64,000 bases of DNA from assembly GCA_032173965.1 (NCBI GenBank), contig JAVUNC010000006.1, positions 17,209,528-17,273,527 on the forward strand, written 5' to 3'. Source of the DNA: Sitta carolinensis. Its lineage: Eukaryota; Chordata; Aves; Passeriformes; Sittidae. The number at the start of each line of letters is the position of its first letter. Position 1 is the first letter of the stretch. Below the pieces are notes generated by a model. The model did not search any database and was not told the DNA's origin. It worked only from the letters and a program-made list of their open reading frames with translations. Of the stretch, positions 24,398-37,200 are shown one piece after another. Position numbers and translations under genes: made by a program.

Positions 24398-25689
24398 GTT
24401 TTTCCTCCTTACAGGTGTGTGACAGCAAATCTTAGAACACTTTGCTCTCCCATTACCAAGTCCTTTACTGCAGCTGACACCATAAAGAGCATGGTAGGCT
24501 TGAATATGCACACAGCCCACAGATCCTAAAAGACGGATGCATGTTCCTTTTAATTTTAAGATAGGCAGTAGGTTTACATTGAACAGAAATTACACTTATA
24601 TAAATAAAGTAATGTAGGGTGATTGTTCACAGCCTGTGGTCCTTGTATGACCAGTCATCAAGGAAGTAAATGCTCTGAAACAACCTCATATAATCAGAAT
24701 ATCTTTAGACACAAACCTGACAATTTGCTGTGTACTAGGCCACAAGAAATATAAAGTTTGGATGGCTGTTCCAAAAGGTTAACTGATTTCTGCTGTATAG
24801 AATGACTATTGCTCTTTAAATAAAAGAGAAATTTTAAGATTTTTACACTGTATATCTTACTTTTTCTTTATTAAAAGTCCCATTCAAGTCTTACACTGAA
24901 TTAGTATTAATTTAGCAATTAAGTGGGATGAAAATTCAATTGAACAGTGTTTCTGTACAAAAGCTATTCACATCAGGACTGTTTTGAAGCTAAGACAGGA
25001 AACTTTTAGAAGCAATGCATAGATCTTCATAGGAGTTTTACTTAAGATGAGAAGAGAAACTTTGAATAAAAGTTACAGCTTCCACATTCATTAATCATCT
25101 GTCTTTTCCACTCTACATATGAGAATAGCTTTCCTCCAGTTTTATGATGCTACAGGAAGGCCATAGCTGTAGAATAAAATTATATGTAAGTTAAGTCAAG
25201 TTGCTACTGTCCAGAATTTCTGACACTACTCTTCTGGATTCAACAGCTGACTCCACTTAATCTTTCTCAGAGCACTTTATTTGCACATAAATTAATGTCT
25301 GTTCATTTAGAAACAGCTTCATATAGCAGTTCTGTGACATCATAGCAATGACCCCTCTTTATCTCTGCCGGATAAAGCCAGTACATATTTTACTAGCAGT
25401 TTCTCAGTTGTAAAAGGCTTAGGAATGTAATATTCAGCAGGGTGACCAAATGGGCAGATAAAAATAGGTGGAATACCATTATGCATGATATGCTGGCTGA
25501 AAGGTACATTATTAGACTTTCATGTCACAGTATATACCTCAAACAATGAGTTAAGAACTGTATTGAGAATGCTCATGGTTTCATAGGTGACAAGAAGGAA
25601 ACATGCTGGGAGGCCACACAAAAGGTGGTGAAATCAATGTTCTATGTAAGCCAAGGGGAGCCTATTGATTAAGACTTCTTACTCCAGCT
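24398..25689. other. AT-rich spacer between LTR and CR1, no feature identified
   Basis: No gene or repeat recognised. No retroviral internal sequence follows the LTR, which supports reading it as solitary. The exact left end of the next CR1 is uncertain and may reach back to about 25600. Confidence 0.45.
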
Positions 25690-27352
25690 ACAGGAATCAT
25701 TGCACTCTTAGGCTTTCATTCTGCAACAACAACAACAGATGAGGAGCAGGCTGAGGTACTCAACAGTTTTTTTGCTTCAGACTTCATTGGCAGTCAACTC
25801 TCTTCCCAAACCTCTCAAGTGGATAGACAGCAGGATGAGGACTGAGGGAGCAAAGTTCCTCTGACTGTAAGTAAAGAGCAGGTACATGATCACCTGAGGA
25901 ACCCTAATGCACTGTGGGACCTGATGGGATGCATTGCAAAGTTCTGAAGGAACTGGTTGATGTAGTTGCCAAACCATTTTTTGTGATATTTGAAAATATA
26001 TCATGACAGTCAGGGGAAGTTCCAGATGACTGGAAAAAGGGAAATATTGTACCTATCTTCAAAATGGATAAAAAAGAGGATCTTGGGAACTAGCAACTTG
26101 TCAGCCTCATCTCTGTGCCTGGGAAGGTCATGGAACAGCTCCTTCTAGAAGCTGTGCTAGGGCATGTGGAGGACAAGGGAGGTGGTTTGAGAGAGCCAGC
26201 ACGGCTTCACCCAGGGCAAGCCCTGCCAAACCAAGTGGCCTTCAATGGTAGAGTGTCTCCACCAGTGGGTAAAGAAAAGGGCTACAGATGTCATTTATCT
26301 CGACTTATGTAAGCCTTTGACAAGGTCCCCACCCTTCCAACCCTCTTCTCTCCAAATTAGAGAGAGAAGGATTTGATGGGACCATTGGATGGATTAGGAA
26401 TTGGTTTCATGGTCACATGCAGAGTCTTGATGGACATCAGTGAAAAGTTATCTGTATTGGGACCAGTGTTACTTAATATCTTCATCAATGGCATAGGCAA
26501 AGGGATTGAATGCACCCTCAGCAAGTTTGCAGATGACCCCAGGCTGAGCTGTCCCTTTAACACACCCAAGGGATGGGATGCCATCCAGAGGATCCAGAGG
26601 GACCTGGACAGATCAAAAAATGGACCCATAGGTTTAACAAGACCAAGTACAAAGTGCTGAGGATAATCCTGGTGTCAGTGCAGGTGGGGGGACGAAGCAG
26701 CCCTTCTGGGAAAGACTTGGGGGTGCTGGTGAGTGAGGGGCTGGACATGGTCTGGCAATGTGCACTTGAAGCCCAGAAAGCCAAAGCCCAGAGTTGCAGG
26801 CTGCATCCAAGGCAGCGTGGCCAGCGGGGATTCTGTCAGAATGGGATTCTGTCCCTCTATTCTGCTTTCATGACACCCCACCTGCAGTGCTGCATCCAGC
26901 TCTGGGGTGCCCAGCACAAGGAGGACGGGGACCTGCTGGGGTGAATCCAAAGGAGGAACACTAAGGGGATTAGATGGATGGAGCATCTCTCCTACAATGG
27001 AAGACAGAGAATTGGGATTGTTCAGCCTGGAAAAGTGAGGCTTTGACCACAGCCTTCCAGTGCTCTGTTTACAAGGGCGTGTAGTGACAGGACAAGGGGG
27101 AATGGCTTCAAACTGAATGAGTAGACAGATCAGATGCTAGAAACAAATTCTTTACTGTGAGGGTAGTGAGGCACTGAAATAGGTTGCCCAGAGAATCTGT
27201 GGATGTCCCATCCCTGGAAGTGTTTAAGGTCAGATTGGAACCAACTCTGAACAGCCCAAGTTAGTGAAAGTTACAACTGTCCAAAACAGGGCGGTTGGAA
27301 CTAGACAATTTTTCAAGGTCCCTTCCAACCTAGGCTATTCTATGATTCTGTA
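25690..27352 (+). mobile_element. CR1 LINE copy with broken reverse transcriptase (largest in window)
   Basis: This copy retains much of the CR1 ORF2 reverse-transcriptase region plus the 3' end. In order I see EEQAEVLNSFFASDF (from 25741, the usual pre-RT segment), then DWKKGNIVPIFKMDKK (about 26029), PGKVMEQ (about 26118), and a GPVLLNIFING segment running into the palm motif FADD at 26526-26537. The C-terminal part (PHLQCCIQLWG, about 26879) and the CR1 3' UTR follow. The element ends in GGTTGGAACTAGACAATTTT, CCCTTCCAACC and CTATTCTATGATTCTG at about 27350. In-frame stops (for example the TAG at 26091), frameshifts and a lost block between PGKVMEQ and the palm mean it cannot encode a working enzyme. 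The endonuclease domain is absent because of 5' truncation. The left end is approximate. Confidence 0.92.
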
Positions 27353-30300
27353 AATAAAAATACTTTTCATGCCCAACAGAGGCATTTCCAACTTGAAAAT
27401 ATTAGGTATACAGTTGCTGCATATTGGTGTCCTATCAGATTCAATATTCTAAAAATGACAAATAGTTGATATATTCTTGTCCATTAACAACACAGAATTG
27501 TGGCCCTATACTTCAGATATTTGAAATTATAAGTAGCTAATACAGGTAACAGAGTATAATTGGAACATTCCTTGGTGTGAAATGGTGATGTCTTCCTTTC
27601 TAGTCCCTTGTACCTGTAAATCATTCCAGATAACACATCTTAAAACTGAAGTGACAGGACTGACGAACAAATTCACACAGACTTAGTGTAACACTTCACA
27701 CTATATCCCATTGAGTGTTGCAATATATGTCAATTAATATTGCTTCTTTACCTTACAATAGTTTGAACACATTTTGTTCCATCCAAATTATTTCGAGAAT
27801 TCTTTTATTTAATAGAAATAAAAATCTGAGACTATGAATTGTCTTTACATCTCTAGTATGAGTAATAACTTACCCAGTGTCAATTCTCAGATTTTCCAAA
27901 ATAGTTTTTCTTAAATAAGTAGGATTTAAAGAACAGGTTGGTTCATGACAGTTTTTACAGTTTTCAAAGAAGACTATTTTAGCATTTAAAAGAACTTTCT
28001 TTTCTTTTCTCTCAGTATATATTTAAGTATTTTATATAATACTTTTTTTTAAACTACAAACCGATATTCACTGCTGTAAAGCATTGGTAGATCATGATTT
28101 GCAAATCTGAATACTTCATAATTGGCGTATAAAATTCTAATCAAAGTCTTAATACAAGAGACTTGTAATGAGGTTTTTTTTTTCTCATGTGTATCCCCTT
28201 TCCTTAAAAGATAAACCACAAGGATGACTAATATAAAAAGAATTGTAAAAGGGTAATTAATAATAATATGAATAATAATAGTTAATTAATAAAATTGAAT
28301 ACATTAAAAACAGATATTTACTTGCTAATTTGCAAGGCTGTAATTTTTCTCCTTAAAAGAAATGTAGCCTAAAAAAATGGACCCATGGAAGAAGGCAAAA
28401 TATTTAAATTCTGTCTAAGACCTTAAAATAACACTGAAGGTGAGTAGTGTCTTTATTATCTGCAGGACTTCTGAGAACAAGTGACAGTCTACTTCATTAG
28501 AATTGCTTCTAGTACTATTTCAAGCCCCAGAGCTCCCTGTTCCCAAGATCATCTGAGGGTTTTTCTTTGTAAAAACTGGCTTTACAGTCCCACAAATACT
28601 GGATAGTCAAGATCACATCATGCAATGCATAATTATTGTAAGTGATTTCTGAGGACAGGTAGCTGAATGATAGGACATTTAAGAACTGGATACAATAACA
28701 ACAGCTACTGCAATAGTTAATAGTTACATGGAGTATCACTCGTTGGAGCATATAGTCTGCATGTTAAGTCTCATTCTATGTGCACAGGATAACATACAGG
28801 AAATTGAGTGTATTATTAATACAACTTAATAAGTGAATGTCATAAAAAACACCTAGAAGATTTCCTCATTAGATTACCTGAAAATACATTTTAACATGCA
28901 ATCCATAAACAAAGAATTTTTTCCCTATTTCTTCCATTTTTAATATTTAAAATACTAATTATTTTAGATGAGGATGAATACTTTTAACCTTTTTTTATAA
29001 CTGATTGACTATAAATTCTATCACAAAATGGTATTTCCTATTTTACTGCTTGTTAACATTGGTTGGTTAATACTGCTTATATGTTTGCATAAAACCAACA
29101 TTTCTTTGCACAAAAATACTTCTATTAATTCTATTGACTTATAATTTTTGCAGCTCTCATTGATACTGGCTTGCTCTACAGCTTTGATTTTTCAGTGTCT
29201 CATGGTTCTAATGATAACCAGAGGGACTAATTTTAGAAAGAGTTTTAAATTAGTGGAAACGTTTCACGCTAAAGAAGCAAATAATAGAAATATTATCTTC
29301 CTATAATACACAGTATTAACCATTCTAAAAATCCTCAACATGTATAAGTACCAAAGGCAAAAGTATTTTGATAGTTTTACAAGTGCTTTAAAATGCATTT
29401 CTCTGAAATTGTTGCACAAATATTAATGGTTTGAATAAATATTAAGATACAACAATAATTAAAGTGATCATATTGAATATACATATAATTTTAAATGTTA
29501 AGTTACAGGTCAAACATTAACACATGCTGCATAACCAAAATTTCATACTCATCTGGTCTCAGTCCCTCATATATTAACTTTACCATGACTGTATATGTCA
29601 TCTTTTGAAAACACTGAAAAAAAAAAAAAAAAGGAAATGAAAAATTAAATATTTATTTTGGTTTTGTTTTGCTTCATTAGAAGGTGCACACATTCTGTCC
29701 AAAATAGTATTTCCCCCCAGCTCAGGAGCAGATGACTGATACTATATTATAGTGGGTATCTGTACACAGAAGGAAAGCTGAAGAGTCAGTGGAAAGATGG
29801 AATCCCTTGAGCAGCAAAATTAAGGGTGCAAAAATTTCTAGAATAACTTTTAAATTTGGTGACAGATGACTCCTTAACCTGTCAAGACCATACAGCATTG
29901 GCAATGTGAATTAATATCTATTTCTGGTGTCCAGCTAACCACAGAACTCTTGGTAAGACAGAACATTATATTTACAGTGATAGCTCTTTAGCTCCTGAGA
30001 ACAGCTCAATATTTGGTCTTGAGAGTGCTGCCAATCAAATATAAAAAAGGCTGCCTTCAAGACAGCTGGGTACCATTTCTAAAGAGGCTAAAAGAAAACA
30101 CTGTAAATACTGTTATCAAAATAGATGAGTATGCTCTACACTCTGTGAGAAAAAAATATAAAGGAATAAACTTTGCTACAGCCCTTGGCTGAGATTCAAG
30201 GAAGAATTATTTGGTGTCTCTGTGTTTGGGTCCATGAAATTTAGTGTTTAGCAGGAAGCAGATATCACCTTTTCTCAAAATTGCAGATCTTTGACCATGG

Positions 30301-31480
30301 CTCCTCCGATCTGTGAAGAAAGTCTGGCTGCTCCTCAGGAGCACCTCACACAGACCCCTCTCAGAGAACAAGCAGTCTTTTGATGCCTTTCTACAGTGAG
30401 TCCACTGCATTTTTTCTGACTTCACTCTTCTGGGAAGGAGTGCACAAAGGAGGAAAAAACTAGTGGACAGTACACTAGTCATCTTGAACGTGTAGAGCAA
30501 AACCCCCCGTTTCTCATAACAGACAGAGAATGCAAGCTGTTATTAATCTGAATATAAGTAAATGTTTCTGAGATAGTTGTTATTTTCATGGTTTTATATG
30601 TTTCCTGATGTGCTGGAGCCAGACAAAAATTCTATATACGCATTTAAGAGCTCTCATATCTACCTTGTTTGTATAAAATGAAGAGATGTCTTGCTAATTG
30701 GAATTACTTTCTTTTTAAGTATTTGAAATGGAAGCATACCCTTCCTTAATTATTACAAATGAAGTTTCTGTTCATTAAGCATAATATTAATATTTTCCTT
30801 TTCTTTTCACTCATTACTTCCTCTCAAATATTTGCCACCTTGAAATTTTGTTCAAGTTATACACTTTAAAATTACAAGCAATTTTTTGTGCACTTAATGT
30901 TCCATATTAAGCAAGTGGAATTTAAATTCTCGTTTCCTTGATGTTCTGTTTTATGTTAAACAAATTGAGGATTATGCATTGATGGTATAAATATACATAT
31001 AATCACTTCTTTAATTATGCATATGATTGCTGCCTAACTTCGTAATATGTTCCCACAGTTATTGCAGAACTAAAATATTTTAATTTTCAAACTGTTTTTC
31101 ACAATGTTAATTTGCTTTCATTTCAGGGCTTTCTATTAAATGTATTTAAGAAAAGATATGTAATGGCCTTGATATTCACTTATCTGCATATTAATTGATT
31201 TTTTTTCTGTTTTCTTTAACTTTTTTTTAATGACAATTTTTAACCTCTTCAAAGGATGGAAATCTAGAAATAGTATTTGTTATATCTTCTGTTCTGTAAA
31301 TACTGGAAGAGGGGACTTGCAGTGTCATAATGATTATTTCTCTGTACCATAGTTAAAAGATTTAATATTTAATATGAAAACATCCTTTCTACAAAAGCAT
31401 CTTCACATTTTCAAACCTGACCAAGGAGATCACTTAAGAGTGCTTGTCCCCTGTCCCATTTGTCTATCACTTCTGAACTG
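27353..31480. other. AT-rich DNA, no gene established
   Basis: AT-rich sequence with a 16-base A run at 29617-29632 and TAAT-rich patches near 28255-28300. One minus-strand frame at 30207-30482 encodes 91 residues with a hydrophobic start resembling a signal peptide, but it has no other support and is discussed under findings. Confidence 0.45.
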
Positions 31481-34200
31481 AACTAAGTGTTCTTCAACCA
31501 GGAAATCTCAAGGCAGCCAATAAATTGCGGCACTGTGTGTTTGCAGTTTCTGTGCAGAAGGGGCCATGCCTTCACAGAGCAGCCCCACAGCCCTCTCCTG
31601 AAGCATCAGGAGCTGAGGACAGCTGCAGCTGGAGGGGCAAGGGCAATGTGCCTGTGGAGCAGGAGGCGTTAGGGGTAGGGAAGGTCACCCTGGGAGAGGT
31701 GAATGGTGGCTGTACCAGCTCCTTTGGCTCTCAGCAGTGGAGGGTTTCTAACCCTCCTGCTTCAAGGGACTGAATGCTACAGAGATGAAACAGGTCTTGC
31801 AGCAGAAGGCTTCCTGGTGGAGCTTGAACTGTGGTGTGTCAGCAGATGTGGTGAATCTTAATCGATCATATCTCAGTTGAGGAGTGCTCGACAACAAATT
31901 TTAGCCTGCTAAGACTAGCAGGTGTTAAACTGAAGGGTGCTGTTAGTCTCAAAAGAAAGGGTTGTCAGTCGGATAGATAGAGCCACACCCTTCTTGGCTT
32001 GTTTTCCCTCTGAAAGCTGGCCAGGAGCCAGCGAGGTGGCTGGGAGTGCAGTGGGCTGAGAGGGCTTCCCTGCTTGCTGTTGCTGAAAGGGCAGCACTGT
32101 GTATGCTCTTCTCTGGGCTGTGCATTTCCCCTGCTTCTTCTTTGTTGCTTGCTGCTTCTGTGACCTCTCTCTGAGCCAATTCAGTTCATTAAACCATGGG
32201 TAAACTAACCCAACCAATAAAAGGAAATAGCTTTCGGTTGGAATAATGAGTCCGTTTGCTGAGGGGTCAGATACATGCCAGAGATGGAATGCAAGGCAGA
32301 GGAGAATGGGACTGCTCCTTTTGGCATCAGAAGGCTGTTAAGCCTGCTCAGCTGTTCCTGGAGCACACACCTCCAACCACAGCCTGACAATGCAGATAAG
32401 GCCAATGAAAAGGCTAACCCCTGCTGAAAGGGATGTTCCCACTTCCTTCCTCTCCAGCCTGGCTTTGTGCTTCTCCTGGCACTAATACTTATTTAATCCT
32501 ACCACCAGCTAGTTTGGGGAGGAGATTACTGCATTCTTTTGTTTGTTGGAGTGGCTTTTTAACCTACTTGCTGCAGGGTCAGATGGTGGTAGGAGAGGGT
32601 GGGACTGCATGGCTGGACTTCCTCTTAGTGTGCCAGTTGGCCTTTGAACCACCTTAACTGCTTTGTTAAGCTGTGATCTGCAGTTCTGTTGGCTAATTAT
32701 TGGGAGTAGCTAAACCCCAGAGTAAAATGAAATCAAAGTGTGCAGGCCTGTAGGCTCAGGGAACTGTTTCTCCGTAGGTTGCTGACAAGTAACGATGACT
32801 TGGATGGTCCTCCAGCTAGGTTGAGGAGTTTCAAGTGAAAAAAATTGTCAGCTGGGTGACTGAAAGCTGGTAGAAGGAGGTCATGCAGCTGAAATGACAG
32901 CTGCTGTAATGGATGAGTGGCTTCATTACCAGCAGCCATTGTGTGGTAGCAATAACTCATTCAAGTAAAGTATGATTGACTTGTGGAGCTGGCATTACTA
33001 CAAGTTTGTGTGTATACACACGTGGTATGTGCCTACAAGAAACCCAGTGACCAGAGTCCCAAACTGAGCAGAAATGGAAACTGCAAGAATGGGTGACCAA
33101 TGAAAACTAAGTCTCATCTATGTGGAACTACCTGTCTAACTTAAAGCTGTTTACAGACTTCAGTCAAAACGTCTGTTTGACATTAATTATTTGACTATAA
33201 ATGAAAAAAAGGCTTGTGCTTGCATTCAAAGATCACGGTGAGGCTAGGAACAGTGCTGAGCTTATGCTCACACAAGCTCTGATTGAGAGCTATGCTGTAG
33301 GCATATATCCACAAAATTTAATCTATTATTTTTTCTGACATGCTCCTGTTTTCAGAGCATCTAACTTTTTTGCCCAGAGGTCTTTTTTTCTACTCTTAGC
33401 ATGTACTGCCATAATCCACAATGTTTTCTTTGTTTGTCAGGTTGAACTTAATTTCAGCTACTCATTTTGCTCATGTAATAGTTGGCCGAATCAAAGAATT
33501 ACGTGTGTATAGCACATGGAGTAAAATTGATTTTGAGTTTCTTTTTGTCTGTAACAATTAGTTATAAAACAATGAAGAATTTTAATGGTGGGTGAGATTC
33601 CAGATAACTTGTATTAAGGCTATAGAGTACAATAAACAGTTCCTTCCCTAGATAAGTTACAGTAGGATAGAGTAATTGTCCACACTTTAATCTGTGATGA
33701 CTGGCATTTAAAAGGAGAAGCTCAACCTGGTGAGCAGCAGCTCTGTAAAAAAGATGCTGACAGCACAAGGCCCACTTCTGCTCTTGCAGGCTCACAGCTT
33801 ACTGCAGAATGGATGAGCGAGACTGAACTGTTGACCTCAAGCAACTGGCAAGTGTGTTTTCAGACCTGTGAGAATGCTGACCCTAGAAAAAAGAAGTACT
33901 GCATGCTAACTTTGGATTAATTATTTTCTTAGGATTATGGAAAGGTAAAACTCCTAATAGCTGTGCTGAAGGACAGACTTACCACTCTGACTAGTGAAGA
34001 CAGACTTGATAACACACACTGAAGTAAGTAAGCGGGCCAAGCACACCCCAAGAGGGTGTTAGAAGAGTCTTGTGGCAATATTCTTGTTAATTTTTGAGAC
34101 AGATGTATTGGGGGTGGGTGTTCTGGGGATAGGTTAATTTACGTTGGGGTCAGGTAAAGACCCTTAATGAGGATAGATACGCAGAAAATAAAAGCAGACC
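31481..34200. other. block of higher GC content, no gene or repeat identified
   Basis: Between roughly 31.5 and 34.2 kb the sequence is clearly less AT-rich than its surroundings and has few A or T runs, yet CpG is scarce and no long frame is convincing. A minus-strand frame at 31915-32217 (100 codons, Gln, Lys and Ala rich) is the longest. Several AATAAA or AATAAAA signals occur (for example near 32215 and 34188, plus strand). It could be an old retroelement beyond recognition, or exons and 3' UTR of a non-coding RNA. I cannot decide between them. Confidence 0.3.
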
Positions 34201-37200
34201 TAAAGTGGTTCACTTAGTTGCCACTCTGGCACGCACAATCTGCACAGATTTAAATAATTAACACGTTTAAAGTCCCTGTATCCAGTACATTTGCAGAGAT
34301 CAACAAACTGATTATTTTTGCAGTGGGTTGATTTGAATTCCATTGGTTCATTATGATGAAGATTAGTTTCGGTTGATGTAATAGTTCTGAGCCATAAGTG
34401 CCTTTTGGGTAGTATCATGGTGGAAAGTGAATGTATGAATGACATACAAAGCAATATATAGAGAGAACTTTTCAGATTTACTGAGAATGATAGCAAAATA
34501 AAAGTTAAAAAAGAAAAATCAAGGTTGTTCTTTGGCTAGCTAGAATAACACAAGTAATTAAAATCAGAAACTAGGAAAATAATTTTAGTCTCTACATAAT
34601 AAGGCTTTGTTTGGAACTACTTTGCAGGCTTACTGTATGACTTATCACCTTTTATTCTGAAATTTCATTGATGTAATTGGAAAAGTTAAGCAATCAACAC
34701 AGGCTAACAATTACAAATGTTACCAGTCCCTGTAACAGAAGTGTGACAAATTCTTGCTCCATTTTCCCTAAAGGATGTACTTATTTCACCACACAAGTAG
34801 CAGTTTCTGAAACCTGTAAAAAACCCCTTTTCATTAGTGGGCAAAGGAAACACTGGATGAACCTTTACTGATACAGCTCACATTAGAACTGGAAAGATTC
34901 CAGAAATACAAAATTTAGAAACTTCATCTTCTCCAAACTTCTGTGACATACAGACTGTGAAATAAGTTGCTGGAGACCATAGGGCTTTCATGTGTTTCAC
35001 CAAACACTTGATAATGAAAACGTATCAAATAGCTTAAAATGTACACCTAACAAATATATGTGATGATCATAAGAACTCACTTTTTTTCAGAGCTAAAATA
35101 AATTCATATTTTTTTGGTAGGCATTATATTTGGTATTTATTTCAGTACCCTTTCCTTTGCCTTTTATACTGTTCCCACAAGACCAATATACTTGCCACAT
35201 AATAATAATAAAACAGATTTCTTAAAAGAAAAAGAAGGAAGAAATGGCATCACTATTTTCATGGTTACAAAGTGTTTTCATATATTACCTGTGAATGACC
35301 AGGGAAATTCCAGGTAAAATTGCATGTTGGAATTTAGAAAGGAATACTGAGAAGAGGAACGCAAAAAATCTGGCTATAAGGAAACAAAGAATGTGGCAAA
35401 TAAAAATAATGGATGAAAAACAAATGTAGCTTGGTAGATGCATTTATGGAGTTTCTAAAATTCATATTAAAACATTGAAATTAGTTGATCTTCAGGTTAT
35501 CAGTCAAAATTCAAAACCAAGTATATTTTATTCAATGGCTGATGTCATTAACATTTGCTTTTACAAAGAAAAAAAAAGTGTTTTTAAAAGAATTAACTGT
35601 TTATTAAGATTTCCAGAACGTAAGTTTTGGTGTGCTTGCAGTATTACCAAAGCAAAAGTAAACTTACTTAACTCCACAGCCAGCAGGAAGAGATGCTTTC
35701 CCTTTTGCTTTGTAGTTCAGTAATGACACCGCTTGTGAAGCGATAAAGGGATGATAAAATTCCTCTAAGTGGGTACTAACTGTAACTATTGAGAATGATG
35801 GAGACTTGGGTTCTTATTTCAGGTCCAGCAAATACCTGCCTACATGACTTCCTAAAGAAAAGATTGAGAAGTATTCAGGATCCTTCTGCAGTCTGATGAC
35901 CCGGGTAGCCTGCCCCATGGGGCCTGTTTTGTTTCAGACTTGCTGCTCTGAATAGAGTGGACTGCTTAGTTGTGTCTCACATTTTAAAGGGAGGATTTTG
36001 TTGTGAGGGGGGAAGGTTTGGAGAGAGGATTATGAATACAAGGAAATTCTTCTGTCTCTTCTGATGAAACTGTAACCTTTTTCTAAAGCACACAGTAAAG
36101 CTGAATCCAGAAACCAGATTACCTGTTTCTAATAAATGATTCATGACCTCAAACATCCTACAATCTGTTTCTTAACAATTTATACAACAGTAAGGGTAAA
36201 GACCTATGTCTGTTGATTTTCAGCCTAGGTCTTAATTTCCTTATTTTAGGCACTGGAGGCAAAATATCAAATTAGACCACATCAATGTCTTTTATCACTA
36301 TTATTCTGATTGAAGCTATCAAGGAGTCCCTTGGAATTTTGCCTCACTGCTGTGAAACAGGGTAATGCCACAGTGTAACTGATGCTCCAGCTTCAGCATC
36401 ACTGCAGTGGGGCACAGCATGGAATTAAAAAACCCTGTTCCCTCTACAGTCTATCCAGCTGAGTTTTGGAGGGTGCTATGATGTAATGGGTCTGCAGATG
36501 TAATGGGTGCCCTGTAAAGATTAAGTCCAGTGAGTTTCAGGTGTTCCCATGGGGAGAGTAGCTGGAGCCTGAAAGTTCAGACAGCAAGCACTGTCTAAGG
36601 AGGCAGAGACCCTCCTTTGTCTAACTGCAAGTTGCTGGGAAGTATGTTTGGGCTGGGTTTTTGAACAGAAAGCCATACTAAATGTGATGTTATTTTCATG
36701 CAATTTTTTAACACATCTGTAAATGAATAATTTCTTCAGTCTGTCAACTCGAAAACTTAAAAAAAGATTTCTGTTTGAAAAAGTAAAAGTTTTATATTGT
36801 AACCTATCATTTTCAGAATACCTTGCCTGGAGGTGTTCTTAAAAATGGATAATTTAAAGAAATCATATTCAAATGAACAAATTTTTCAGAAAGCACGATG
36901 TTATGGGGAGGGAAGTGACTGTGGCAAGCAAATATTTTTCATTTAATTTCATTACAAATATGCAGCTGCATAATTGTAATAAGCATTTATGGAAAACATA
37001 CACTTCAGTGATTATTATTTTTCAGAAAATACATTTTTGGAAAAAAACCCCCAACACAGTATTTCCTGGCATTATTATAAACAAAAATAACAAACCAAAA
37101 CCCAACAGGTCTTGAGGGTTCGTTATGTTCATTTGTAGATTTTATGTTTCTATTTTTATTCTAATGTGTCATATTCAGGAAAAATATTTGGTTAATTAAG

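Noticed and set aside
24013..24529. Open frames of 92 to 170 codons on both strands around 24.0-24.5 kb
   Set aside because: They fall in or run out of the GC-rich half of the LTR, where stops are rare in every frame. The products are Pro, Arg and Ala rich and match no family.
26115..26944. Several open frames on both strands at 26.1-26.9 kb
   Set aside because: Plus-strand frames are broken parts of the CR1 reverse transcriptase; minus-strand frames are their shadows.
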